NCBI GenBank assembly: GCA_963556195.1
Contig: OY744537.1
Coordinates: 23,744,941-23,808,940, forward strand
Direction: 5' to 3'
From: Sepiola atlantica
Lineage: Eukaryota; Mollusca; Cephalopoda; Sepiida; Sepiolidae
Length of the DNA: 64,000 nt
Part shown: piece by piece, positions 44,326-57,619 of the stretch
How positions within the stretch are numbered: position 1 is the stretch's first letter
Layout of the letters: each line of letters opens with the position of its first letter
Notes under the pieces: generated by a model
Database searches by the model: none
Told to the model about the DNA's origin: nothing
Seen by the model: the letters and a program-made list of their open reading frames with translations, nothing else
Translations under genes and position numbers: made by a program

Positions 44326-45688
44326 TTTATAATTGCAAAACTAAAAGGATTTCGTTTTCAATTGAAAATAATTGGCTCGTTGGTAATCAAAAAAATGCAT
44401 AAGTAATCGTTATGGTATAATAGTGATCTACCCTATTTCGTGACTATATGAACTCTTCTGGACATTATGTATAGAGGAGACTACGACGAAGTCTCGGAGC
44501 AGTCTTTCTGTAACATACTATTCTGTACTTCTGTAAATACACACTCTTGTAAATATACCACCGTGTTGTCTTATTTATTATCGGCTCTTTAAGGTTACAA
44601 CAGTAATATCATCAGAGTTTTACTCGTTTGGACATTTCTCAGTTACAATTGAAAATCTCTGATTTTGCGGCGGCTAATTTGCCAATATTCTGAAAGAAAC
44701 AGTTATATTATGTAAATTTCGGGATTAATTGTCTATTTTAAAAAGAAATTCTTTTTTGTTTTCATTATTTATACATTAGCACCTCGTAAAATTTAATAAA
44801 TAAGTGTTTGTCTGTCTTTGCCATGGATTTAGAAATTATTTAATGGATTTCAGCAAAACTTATGCAGAAAGCCTATGACCCTATGTAAGGTTGATCTAGC
44901 ATAGTTTGATAAAATGAAATTAAGAGCGACCCTAATAATCAAAAAAGAAAAAGTGTCAACACAGTTTAAACATAAAAATCCATCAGTTTATATACAGTAA
45001 CGTTGATATAGTTTGTAGGTCGGGTTCAGGGTCTAAGTTCAGGAGGTCTATCTGAGCGATGTGGTCTTCAGTGACAGTTAGATGCAAAGATCTCTGACTT
45101 ATATGGAAATCGGTCCCAAACTGATATCGCATGGGGTTTAGTTATTTCTTTAGTCTTTCGACTAGTTCCATCCACCCAATTTTGTCTAATAAATTTTCTC
45201 ACAACTTTAAATAATACTGGGTTATTTGGTACTCTTCCCAAACGCTAATAATTGGTCAATTATTTCGTCCTATCAGTTTCTTTCCATTTTGAAGATTTTA
45301 TCCCCGTCACCTTGGTTAAGACAGGGGTTATCTCCTTTCATTTTATCCCAGCTCTTCTTTACATGTTTCACCATTATCTGGTGTAGGTTTGCACGGGAAT
45401 CTTGTATTCCTCAACCTTTTTCTATTTTGTACTTGACTCCTCTTATGGAATCTTGTCCTGTGAATTCGACAAATCTTAATTTTTCGGGTGGTCTCAACTT
45501 TCAGCAATTAATATTTTCGTTATAAGTCTTTCTCTCTATATCTCGGTCAACCAACGAGACCAATAATGATCAACTCTTTCTTATTAGTAGTCCAGCATAG
45601 CCTGCTTTGAATTATCATCTAAAGAACAATGATCACCGCATGGCATACTTATCTGGTCAGATCAATATCTGATGGGCTAGAGTATTGA
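44326..45688. other. Non-coding DNA; possible solo LTR near 44410-44602
   Basis: 44410-44602 ends with ccaccgtgttgtcttattta, ttatcggctctttaagg and ttacaaca, which resembles the end of Mag-type LTRs such as 48014-48230 (ctactttacaaca). No start or target-site duplication could be fixed. The 99-codon + frame at 45226-45525 has no recognised motif. Confidence 0.3.
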
Positions 45689-46057
45689 TTTACTCCTCTC
45701 CAGGAGTTAGGCACAAGGCCAGTTTTTATCCTACTCCCACAAGTAAGATGTGACCCAAGGTCGGGTCGGGAAAGTGGGGTTTGAAAAGCCAGCGCCTGAG
45801 AGGTGAGCACTCTGGCCATTTAAAAATTGCCTGGGCAGCCCCGTCGGCATTCCCCGGTAGGGGCGCCTCAGACAGTAAGCAATAAACTTACTCTTCCCTA
45901 AAGAGGGGAGGTGAAGCCTGGGAGGGTGGACCTCCTAGAACTGCACAGGACAGACCCATTGACCGGCGTAAGTCAAGCCCCGAAGGCCAAGACAGCACCA
46001 GTATGGGGTGCAGTATCCATCGGAACAGATACTACACTTTGATCTTAGCCAAAGACG
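45689..46057 (-). mobile_element. U2-headed SINE, long-body type (copy A3), antisense
   Basis: Read on the minus strand: ctttggctaagatcaaagtg, tagtatctgttccgatgg, atactgcacccc, then the same GC-rich body and ~95-bp 3' extension as copy A2, ending ctggagaggagtaa. The sequence before the ctttgg of the head has diverged (gtctttggc instead of ggccttttggc). With A1 and A2 it defines the long subfamily. Confidence 0.8.
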
Positions 46058-46225
46058 ATAAGGTAGCTAAAATCCTCATTTCCCTTGATTTCTACTACGA
46101 TTTTACATTTATATTGCAAATATTATTCTCTTATATTATCCAAGAGTGCAATTCGTCACACAATGTAATCTTTGCTGCTTATGGATTTTTGGCATGTATG
46201 CAGACTCTACAATAATTGTTTTTTT

Positions 46226-46272
46226 AAATCCGATGGTGGTATTAATATAAAATTAACACCACCATCGGATTT
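46226..46272. repeat. Short perfect-type hairpin
   Basis: aaatccgatggtggtattaa(t) at 46226-46246 pairs with 46252-46272 with one mismatch across a 5-base loop. It is too short to class. Confidence 0.75.
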
Positions 46273-46763
46273 ATCTTAACATTTTACTCGAAAAAAAACA
46301 GTTTAATCTTGGTATTGGGCTTTGTTTACAATTGCATCCCCAGATAGAAAACCCACGAATATAATATAGATGTTGATGTCAACTTGTTTTGGGGCGAAGT
46401 GTAGATTCAGCAACTCAATTATGCTAGCAGCTAAAAGGAACAAATTTAGCACAGCACCATAGCTGATGGCCGTCAAACACTACGTCTTTTCAAACATAAA
46501 TAAAACATTTCAAATTAAACTTGATATCAGGATAACTCGCTTTCTATGAAAAAAATTAAAAAACTATTAATATTTACTTTTTATAATATATATTCATGTC
46601 TTTATAAAATTAGATATGTTTATGTTTTTGTATGTAACGGATTCACTCCTAAACAATCATCGAGCTTCTATCTTTAAAATGTTGGTTTATGAATAAAAAT
46701 AGAAAGTATATGCAAAAACATATGCATGATATATCATAAAATGAAATACCGTCAAGACAGGAT

Positions 46764-46926
46764 GTGTGAAAAAGACAAAAGCAAAAGCAAATTAAATACA
46801 GGAATGAATTATCAAAAAACGAGAGATTTACCAGTTTCGTTGATCTGAAAGAAACCGGTAAAATCTGTCATTTTTTATGATTCATTCCTGTATTTAATTT
46901 GTTTTTCCTTTTGTCTTTTTTCACAC
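46764..46926. repeat. ~75-bp-arm palindrome abutting a CA/TA microsatellite
   Basis: The left arm (46764-46838) includes caaattaaatacaggaatga and ends accagtttc. The right arm (46851-46926) starts gaaaccggtaaaatctgtca and ends cttttttcacac. They pair with few mismatches around a 12-base loop. The right end runs directly into (CA)n. Confidence 0.8.
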
Positions 46927-46927
46927 T

Positions 46928-46973
<46 letters not shown>

Positions 46974-47219
46974 CGTATATATATATATATATATATATCA
47001 AATATATATATATATCAAATATATATATATATCAAATATATATATATATATATATATATATCAAATATATATATATATATCAAATATATATATATATATA
47101 TATATATATCAAATATATATATATATATCAAATATATATATATATATATATGTATATATCAAATATATATATATATATATATGTATATATCAAATATATA
47201 TATATATATATGTATATAT

Positions 47220-47297
<78 letters not shown>

Positions 47298-47523
47298 AAT
47301 ATATATATATATATATATATATCAAATATATATATATATATATATATATATCAAATATATATATATATATATCAAATATATATATCAAATATATATATAT
47401 ATATCAAATAGATATATATCAAATATATATATATATATATATATATCAAATATATATATCAAATATATATATATATCAAATATATATATCAAATATATAT
47501 ATATATCAAATATATATATATAT

Positions 47524-47560
<37 letters not shown>

Positions 47561-47605
47561 AATATATATATCAAATATATATATATATCAAATATATATA
47601 TATAT

Positions 47606-47642
<37 letters not shown>

Positions 47643-47723
47643 AATATATCTCTATATATATCAAATATATATATATATATATATATCTATATATATATCA
47701 AATATATATATATATATATATAT
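46927..47723. repeat. (CA)n followed by a long (TA)n tract with periodic tcaaa interruptions
   Basis: (CA)14 or so passes into about 760 bp of TA, broken about 31 times by tcaaa, as in atatatcaaatatat. The interruptions all have one orientation, so the tract grew by duplication of ta...tcaaa modules of variable length. The long Tyr/Ile frames on both strands are artefacts of this. Confidence 0.95.
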
Positions 47724-48013
47724 AATGAATAATATGGGGAAAACTTTATATAAGATGAAATAGAAAAAAAAAAAAGAGAAAATAATTTTATATAAAACAA
47801 ATTTTAAAAAAAAACCGTTTTGTATGGTTTCGGAATTTACGAATAAAAAAATTCACGAATAAAAACAAAGTTCTCACATTAGCATTAAAAAAAACAAAAA
47901 ACAAAAAAACAGCTTAAAGTTCCCAAGACAGAGATTGTATAAAAATATATGATTTATTAAATGGGAATATTCATAAAACAGGAAAGAATAAATAAGATAA
48001 TGGTGGGGATATG
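47724..48013. other. AT-rich spacer before the LTR element
   Basis: A-rich, no recognised feature. Confidence 0.4.
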
Positions 48014-48230
48014 TGTTACACCGGCCGTTCTAACAGAAGAGAAATTACACCGGTTCTCACTATAGTGTGAGTCACCAGAGTCACGGGAGAGAGAAAAAGG
48101 ACAGACTTGTAACTGTCTAGCCAAGTGCCAGTCAGTTTCCTTACCTTGTACCTTTTATATTAATACACTTGTTATCTTAACTCAACCATCACTTGACTTC
48201 TTCTTTTTACTGTTGGACTACTTTACAACA
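48014..48230 (+). mobile_element. Putative 5' LTR of a Ty3/gypsy (Mag-like) element
   Basis: It begins tgttacaccggccg and ends actactttacaaca, so the ends are TGTTAC...ACAACA-like. It is about 217 bp. It is followed at once by gattggcgacgag (48231-48243), the ttggcgacgag form typical of the primer-binding site in Mag-type elements. No second copy of this LTR was found downstream, so the element is incomplete. Confidence 0.6.
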
Positions 48231-49034
48231 GATTGGCGACGAGAAATCGAAACGATATCACTGCAGAAAATCACCCAAAGTGATTGATATACAAGGATTC
48301 GCAAGATCTTCATGGAAAAACATCTTCGTCTTTTCAAACAGATATTTGGATTCGCACGGATCAACAGCAAATGAACCACTACAAGAGTAGTTAAGCGACG
48401 AAAAAAACAAAAACAAACACAAACTCAAAACTTGCTACCAAAAATCGAAAACACGAAAGACGTTTTCAATTATTAAAATAATTGAATACACTGACACCTT
48501 TATTTTTATTTTTTCTCTTCAAGTTTCACTGACTCGTTAAGATAAATGTTATCCGCGTCAACTATTACAGATATTGTGTAAGTTTGTCGTTATTATTAGG
48601 ACAACATCTGATTGACTATTTATTAAAACGGTCTACCACAAAATTGTCGAGGGCAAAGAAGGACGTGCAGTGAAAAATATATATTTGCGTAAGTCATTTG
48701 TGCTTCTAACAAAGAACTGTTAAATAAGCAAGTCGCATTTTTGCAAAATGCAAAGGGGTTAAAAAGATTTCCCTATAAAACTAGTCTTATTAGGCTTATA
48801 GCGATGGACTTGGTTTTGTAAAACTACGTACACATATAAAAAAAAAAGGATTTTTTTCCCTCAGTTTTGTTTTTCAAACAAAAGAACTGGGATTGAATTT
48901 TTTTTTTTGCTAAGAAATAATATATTTCTTGCTTTGTGTGTTGGTTGAGCAAACTAATTATATCAAGCACGTTGTAGGGAAAACTGATTTTTTTTACAAG
49001 TGTAAATTGTGTGATGCATAATTTGAATTCATGA
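48231..49034 (+). mobile_element. Leader region of the Ty3/gypsy element
   Basis: About 800 bp between the primer-binding-site-like sequence and the gag start. A 65-codon frame (48193-48390) crosses the LTR border and is not a gene. The length is unusual for Mag-type elements, so extra sequence may have been inserted. Confidence 0.4.
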
Positions 49035-50159
49035 ATGATGGACGCTGAATTCAAAGATTCTCTTTTTCAATTAGTTAAATTCCAAACGGAACAAAATGTT
49101 GCGTTACAAAGACAGCAAGTTGAACAACAAATGGAACTTCAAAGAAAACAAGTTGAAATTGAGGAGAAATTTAAAAGAGAGTTGTTGGAACAGCAAAAAG
49201 CCCAAAGAAAATTGCATGCTGAATAAAAATAGCTAGCGACCACACGAGAAGAAAGATTCCAAGAAAGACTGCTACAACAGCAGAAACACTTCGAAGAACT
49301 CTTGATAAAAACACAGGAGGAACAGAGAAAATTTCTGGAGGCAACACAGTTAACGAAAGCAAACGAGAATCATAATGCATTCTCCCAGACGGCTGTGTGG
49401 AGTGCTATCGAAATTTTCAATTATAATCCAGAAGACGATGTCACTTTTGCTCACTTCTATAGAAGATATGAGGATATTTTTGTATCGGACTGCAGTACAT
49501 GGACAGACTCTAAAAAAGTTAGACTTTTGCTAAGAAAATTAGGAGCTGCCGAGCATACAAAGTTCGTGAATTTTATCCTTCCAAAAAAGACCAGTAAGTT
49601 GAACTTCCAGGAGGCAGTTACTTTACTAACAGAACTGTTTTCTACAAAAACTTCTCTTTTCCACAGGAGATATAAGTGTATGAATGTCATTAGAAGAGAG
49701 GAAGACGACTACATTACGTATGCAACGATTTGCGACGATTTTAAACTAGAGGAATTATCATCGGATAATTTTAAATGTATAATATTCATGCAAGGTCTGG
49801 TCTTAAATAAAGACTCCGAAATCAGACGTCGTGTTTTAAATAAACTCGAAAGTGAGCCATTTCTAACAATACAAAACTTAGCGAAAGGCTGTGAACGTTT
49901 TGTTGCATTGAAACAGGACAGTCGTGACATAGAGGAAAACGGAGTGTCGCACATTAAAAAGATCTATCAGAAGAAAAAATTGACTTCAATGAATAACCAG
50001 AGAAAAAAACATGGGAAAGATCCATCTGGACCGTGTTGGAGGTGTGGAGATAACCATTGGAACAATGAGTGTCCCTACATATTCAAACAATGTGACAACT
50101 GCCACCAGAAAGGACATAAGGCATCACGTTGTAGGAAAAATCTGGTAGAAAGACTTTGA
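49035..50159 (+). pseudogene. gag: gag of the Ty3/gypsy element, two internal stop codons
   Basis: One reading frame from ATG 49035 to TGA 50157-50159 is broken only by TAA at 49224 and TAG at 49230. The first part is a Gln/Glu/Lys-rich coiled-coil-like segment (about residues 10-90). A capsid-like region follows (FYRRYEDIFVSDCSTWTDSK; VRLLLRKLGAAEHTKFVNFI; LTELF). Near the C-terminus are two zinc knuckles, CWRCGDNHWNNECP and CDNCHQKGHKASRC, which bind genomic RNA. The frame overlaps pol, which is in the -1 frame. The two stops lie six bases apart. The rest is well kept. Confidence 0.8.
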
Positions 50160-52009
50160 ACCTGACGAACAAAATATCCGGAAATATGTACAGGTCAAAA
50201 TGCTTTAAAAAAAAAGTAAGACTACAGCTTGATAGTGGGTCTGACATTTCCATCATTAATGTACAGACATGGAAGAAGCTTGGGAGACCCACTATGATCA
50301 AATCACAAAAAACGGCGAGAAGCATCAGTGGTGAAAAAATAACTTTCGAAGGGGAATTATTGACGAATATTTCTTTCCAGAATAAGACCGAAAAAGCCAA
50401 AATTTTTGTTATGCGAAAATCGAATAACCTTTTTGGAACTGATCTAATTGAAAAGTTTAGACTATGGGATCTGTCTTTAAGTTCCTTTTGCCAAAAGGTT
50501 GAGGATTCGAATGTGGAGGCAGAAAAACTCAAGAGGGAATTAAAAGAGAATATTCCAGACGTATGTTCAGGCGGTCTTGGAAGGTGTATGAAAGCGGTAG
50601 CAAAGTTTGAAGTCAAAACAAATGAACTGCCTGTGTTCAGAAAGAAAAGAAATGTTCCATACGCCGCTATAGAGCAAATAGACGGTGAATTAGAAAGACT
50701 CGAGAACATGGGTGTCATTTCAAAAATTGATCACAGTGAGTGGGCTTCACCTACAGTTTATGTTAAGAAAAAGAACAAGGAGATTCGGGTTTGTGCCGAC
50801 TTCTCCACAGACTTGAACAAGGCATTAAAAGATCACCATTACCCTCTTCCGAGCCCTGAAGAAATATTTGCGAAACTGAGTGGAGGAAAATATTTTTCTA
50901 AAATCGACCTCAGCGACGCTTATCTTCAAATTCCTGTCGATGAGGAGTGGTCAAAACTGCTATGCATCAATACCCATAATGGATTATACACATTTAACCG
51001 ACTTCCTTTTGGGGTCATGGTCGCCCCTGCGATTTTTCAACAAATTATGGACATAATGTTAAATGGGATGGATTTCGCAGAATGGTACCTAGACGATGTG
51101 TTAATGAACAGCGTTAGCAAAGAACAACACAAGACTCATGTAAACCGAGTATTCAAAAAAATCCAGGATTATGGGTTTAAAGATGAGAAATGTACTTTTT
51201 TCATGGAAAAAATAAAATACTTAGGGCAAATCATCGATGAGCAAGGAAGAAGGCCAGACCCAGATAGGGCAATGGCGATACGGAACATGCCTGCTCCAGA
51301 AAATACTGCTTCTCTACAAAGCTTCTTAGGGTTGGCGAATTACTACAATGTGTTCGTACCAAACATGCATAAACTAAGATCACCCTTAAATGAACTGTTA
51401 AGGAAGGACCAAAAATGGGTCTGGACGCAAGAGTGCGAAGAAGCGTTTCAGAAAATTAAAGATATCTTAACGTCTGACTTGTTTCTGGCACATTATAATC
51501 CCAAGCGCGATATTGTAGTTGCAAGCGATGCCAGCAACTATGGTATAGGAACATGCATATTGCACAAAATGGATGATGGAAAATTAAAACCCATAGCCCA
51601 TGCATCCCGGCCACTTCTACCAGCCGAAAAAAAATACTCTCAAATTGAGAAAGAGGCTCTAAGCATTATATTGGCGGTAAAGAAATTTCATCGTTTCCTG
51701 CACGGTAGACAATTTCTGTTACAAACAGACCACAAACCCTTATTAACGATTTTCGGATCGAAAAAGGGACTATCACAACACACTGCGAATAGACTCCAAA
51801 GATGGGGTACCATTCTTCTGAACTACAATTTTCAAATGGAGTATGTACCATCTAAGAAATTTGGTCATGCAGACGGGTTATCAAGGTTGATACCTAAGCA
51901 GACAGAACCATTGGAGAATATAGTGATAGCAGCCATTCAAGCGGAAGCTGAAGTAAAAAATATGTTATGTGACACAATAAGAGAACTTCAAAACTGTTTC
52001 TCTTGTTGA
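50156..52009 (+). CDS. pol: pol fragment of the Ty3/gypsy element: protease, RT, RNase H, no integrase
   Basis: The frame is open for 617 codons, -1 relative to gag and overlapping it (the pol frame is open from 50135). The protease motif DSGS is at residues 26-29. The RT has KIDLSDAYLQIPVDEEW, RLPFGVMVAPAIFQQIMD and WYLDDV, with YLDD at residues 311-314. RNase H shows VVASDASNYGIG, YSQIEKEALSIILAVKKF and LLQTDHKPL. It ends LQNCFSC after the GHADGLSRL connection, so the integrase zinc finger and DDE core are missing. Mag-like by gag/pol layout and primer-binding site. RT and RNase H look intact. Expression would need the lost parts in trans. Confidence 0.85.
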   Translation: MNLTNKISGNMYRSKCFKKKVRLQLDSGSDISIINVQTWKKLGRPTMIKSQKTARSISGEKITFEGELLTNISFQNKTEKAKIFVMRKSNNLFGTDLIEKFRLWDLSLSSFCQKVEDSNVEAEKLKRELKENIPDVCSGGLGRCMKAVAKFEVKTNELPVFRKKRNVPYAAIEQIDGELERLENMGVISKIDHSEWASPTVYVKKKNKEIRVCADFSTDLNKALKDHHYPLPSPEEIFAKLSGGKYFSKIDLSDAYLQIPVDEEWSKLLCINTHNGLYTFNRLPFGVMVAPAIFQQIMDIMLNGMDFAEWYLDDVLMNSVSKEQHKTHVNRVFKKIQDYGFKDEKCTFFMEKIKYLGQIIDEQGRRPDPDRAMAIRNMPAPENTASLQSFLGLANYYNVFVPNMHKLRSPLNELLRKDQKWVWTQECEEAFQKIKDILTSDLFLAHYNPKRDIVVASDASNYGIGTCILHKMDDGKLKPIAHASRPLLPAEKKYSQIEKEALSIILAVKKFHRFLHGRQFLLQTDHKPLLTIFGSKKGLSQHTANRLQRWGTILLNYNFQMEYVPSKKFGHADGLSRLIPKQTEPLENIVIAAIQAEAEVKNMLCDTIRELQNCFSC

Positions 52010-52500
52010 AAATCGGATTTCTTTGAGTTCTAATGTGATTCTTTGACATTTTCCTCAAAGTTGGTTTAAACTTTGGACTTTAGACAATCGACAGCGTGTC
52101 TCGGTTGATGGCTTCAAGGGGGGGGGCGAAATGGAAAGTCGAGTTTTGAAAGGTATAAGAAAAACTTTGCCGTAAAACTTTACTCGGCGCATGTCGGATG
52201 AAAACTCTCTGACAATATGTGAAAAGGTGGTCTGCATTCCTCCTGATTTCATGTGATGTGGATGGTCACGTGACACTTGGTATTCTATATATAAGAACAT
52301 TTCTGAACAGAATTAACTTTCAATAAGAAAAGATGGGATGGTCGGTGTTTGAAGAAGTAGTTTCATTCATGCGGAACTATGTTTCCTTTGTAATCTAAGG
52401 TTGGTCAGGTTCTTTAGTGTGAAGTGCGGTGCAAAAATAAAGACCTCCTTGTTAAAATCTAAGCATCCAGTTTTTTGATCATTAATATTTCGGCTTTGCC
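52010..52500. other. Possible unrelated LTR-like or promoter segment after pol
   Basis: Straight after pol comes unrelated DNA holding a purine tract (caagggggggggcgaaatgg, about 52118), a TATA box (tctatatataag, 52284) and a polyadenylation-type aataaaga near 52437. The order purine tract, TATA, poly(A) signal is LTR-like. It has no similarity to 48014-48230, so it would belong to another element. Confidence 0.25.
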
Positions 52501-54813
<2,313 letters not shown>

Positions 54814-54935
54814 AAATGCTCTGTACTCTGTAATCGAGTATCATCGAGCTTGTTTTTATTGGAACAACCCCGGTCTTCACTGAATGATCTATTTTATAAG
54901 TGAAAAAATCTCTCTCTCTCTCTCTCTCTCCCATA

Positions 54936-54970
<35 letters not shown>

Positions 54971-54984
54971 GACACAAGTAAAAA

Positions 54985-55985
54985 ATGCTTGGAAGAAGTT
55001 TGGTTACACCATGCAAATGAGACCTGGCCTTTTGCCAAAACAGACTGGCAACAACTGCAACACAATGATAGGGAAATGATTCGACAGATTTGCAATGTGA
55101 AGCTAGAAGATGTGAATGTATGTACGTGAAGAACGATTACATCAGCTAGTATGGATTTAGTATCTAAGTGGACCAGTGCAAGTTACCGTAACACGTTTGC
55201 TCTCGAACTAAAAGAATGAACAAGCCTGAACTCAGGTTCGGAGTTCAAGGAAAGGGCAAACAGGTGCGTTGTTAGAAATTCAGTGTCCCTCTTGAAGAGT
55301 GACGTCATGATACCGTGTGAATGAAAAGAAAGGTTTTTAGAGTCTGTTTTCTGGAATCATGGTGAGCGGATGTACAATCGAGATGTAATTCAAAAGAAAG
55401 GAATATGGGAATTTAATTCCTAAAAGAGGTGATAGCGACTGGTCTGCTCCTTTCTTCTTCCTCGTTCCCCCGTAACGAAATAAAATTAAGTTAAGAAGAC
55501 CAATTTGGTCCCTCTCTCCAATTTAATGAATGTTTGATTTTTATTCGTTTGACAAGAAAATCTCACCCAAATAAAGACCCAGTTTAAATTCTCTGCCGGT
55601 CACACCGTTTTCCTCTCTGCATGAAAAGTTTTGATTACAAACGATGATGACTGTGAAGTGCGCCCCACTACAATGATGGCGATGGCAAAGTGCAGGTGAT
55701 GAAATGCAACACACTACGATGATGATGACAACAATATCTACTGGAACAGCTTGGCCTCATGGACATTGATATCATTAATAACGAAAAACAGTTTGGCCAC
55801 GTGGAATGCTTGAGTGGTAGATCAAGATTTAGAGATTCCCCGGTAGGTGGAGGAGAGGCTGCCCTAAGTTGCTGTGGAAAGAACTGCTGTGGAGATCGCA
55901 TTTTGTGGAAGCTCTCTGCAGTTGATCCGCATGAGGTGTGCCATGTGTGCAGCTAGCCAGCTACCTAGACGGGGGCCCACCAGTG
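54985..55985 (+). pseudogene. Decayed LINE ORF2 C-terminal end
   Basis: The + strand at 54985-55130 gives LHHANETWPFAKTDWQQLQH then NDREMIRQICNVKLEDV, the post-RT region of the LINE family at 18345-20975. About 55770-55985 gives FGHVECLSG in one frame, then KLSAVDPHE, and CAASYLDGGP, the family's closing segment. The ~600 bp between is badly decayed or inserted. The window carries other parts of this ORF at 21078, 23281 and 43815. Confidence 0.6.
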
Positions 55986-56034
55986 TGCATGATATCCCTC
56001 AACCTGCATGTTAATAAAAAAGAACCAATGATTG

Positions 56035-56610
56035 GTTTGGTTTGTTTTACGGCATATCAACCATCTATGGGTTATTTAATGCCGAAAAAAGTTGTCAAAT
56101 ATAATTCTATAGGTAGGATAAATATTTATATTTCTAGAATATATGCTCTTGGAATACATTGCTCCTTGAAGATATTGCTCTTTGAGAATAACCACACCTA
56201 AGCTGGAAAAGACTCTGACAATCCTTCAAGTGGCACACCCATACCACTAGTTTTGTGTTGTTTAAAATAAAGTTGTCAAATATAATTCCATAGGTAGGGC
56301 AATTATTTATATTCCTAGAACACATTGCTTCTAGAATACATTGCTCTTAGAATATCTTTCTCTCAGAAAACATTACTCCTTGAAAACATTACTCATGGAG
56401 AATACCCACACCAAAGCTGGGAAAAGACTGGGACAATCCCCCAAACCACAGACCTATAGCATTAGTTTTGTGTGGTTTGGTTTGTTTTACAGCACATCAA
56501 CCATCTATGGGTGATTTAATGCTAAATAAAATGGTCAAATATAATTCTACAGGTAGGGTAATTATTTATATTCCTAGAATACATTATTCTTAGAATACCA
56601 GAATACATTT
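56035..56610. repeat. Imperfect tandem repeats with (at)attgctcttagaat motifs
   Basis: Three related units: gtcaaatataattctatagg at 56095, gtcaaatataattccatagg at 56274 and gtcaaatataattctacagg at 56534, each followed by tttatatt(c)ctagaa. Between them attgctc(t)tagaata-type words repeat many times. A 5' part, gttttacggcatatcaacca, occurs at 56043 and 56482. No coding. Confidence 0.65.
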
Positions 56611-56879
56611 CTCTTAGATGGAAATTTCACAGTGAAAGTGAGAACATTACTCTTAGAAGGGAATTCTACTGAGAGAGCATTATTTTCAGAAAACACCACT
56701 CCAAGAAAAACATTTCTTCTTTGAAAACATTACTCTTTGGCATTGGTAATCTTCTTTGTTCTCAACATGATTGACACTCAACCACCACCTTCTAGTATCT
56801 ATTTGGGGAAAATAATAAAAAGGAGAAATAAGGTTTTTTTTTTTTTGAAGAATCAGATTGGATAATGCAGTTGGGGATG

Positions 56880-57015
56880 AACTTATAGATACTAGGGCAT
56901 GACGTGACCAGCCGATTGACCGGATCGGGCCTCTCCGACCTCCCGTCTAGTCAAAGTAAGGGCCGAATGCCTAGCCACCAGGATATCGTCCTAGAGAATC
57001 GTGAGTCACCACCCA
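56880..57015 (-). mobile_element. tRNA-derived SINE, antisense
   Basis: On the minus strand, cctggtggctaggcattcgg has an A-box-like tggctaggca. About 45 bp later aggtcggagaggcccgatcc resembles a damaged B-box. It continues ggtcaatcggctggtcacgt. Spacing fits a tRNA head, and the sequence differs from the SINE at 19211. No target-site duplication found. The 113- and 75-codon frames here are incidental. Confidence 0.45.
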
Positions 57016-57289
57016 CAGCTAACAGGTGGCCCCGTTTTTTTGTTTTTTTACCCCTCTGCATGGAGTTGCAATCAGCGAATTTGTGGCCGCACCGACAGGG
57101 TGGAGAACCGATGATGATGATAGATCTTTGTAGCTTTGGTTTCCTCTTTTTTAAAACTATGCTGTTTTTTGTACCCAAATATTACCTTTTTGTTTTAAGA
57201 TTTTTAAAGTTAAATTTAATTATCACGCTATTGTTTGATCATTAAATTATTAATTCTTAGCCAAATTTTTTTTTATTGATGGATCACTG

Positions 57290-57550
57290 TTTATCAAGGC
57301 CCTAAGGCCACTCGAGGATAAGGGTCAAAAGGATTGCTGGTTGAACGTTGGCCACCGTCATGAATTGGTTGGGAACAGTGAGCGGCATGGGCAAAAAATT
57401 ACTTAAGAGTTCTTGATTTAAGTATTTGTTTATATTAGACTTGAAGATGACCATGCTGTAGTCGGTCGGGAAGCAGACTCGTGGTATCTTGTTCCACAGA
57501 TGAAAATGTTCTGGGAAAGAAACTCTATTCGTGGAAACTCTGTCTGGTTC

Positions 57551-57619
<69 letters not shown>

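Noticed and set aside
46899..47725. Tyr/Ile-rich ORFs of 170 and 191 codons
   Set aside because: Products of the TA microsatellite; open on both strands.
49171..50718. Minus-strand ORFs up to 211 codons
   Set aside because: Shadows of gag and pol on the + strand.
52010..52500. 3' LTR of the Ty3/gypsy element
   Set aside because: No similarity to the 5' LTR at 48014-48230, although a purine tract, TATA box and poly(A) signal are present.
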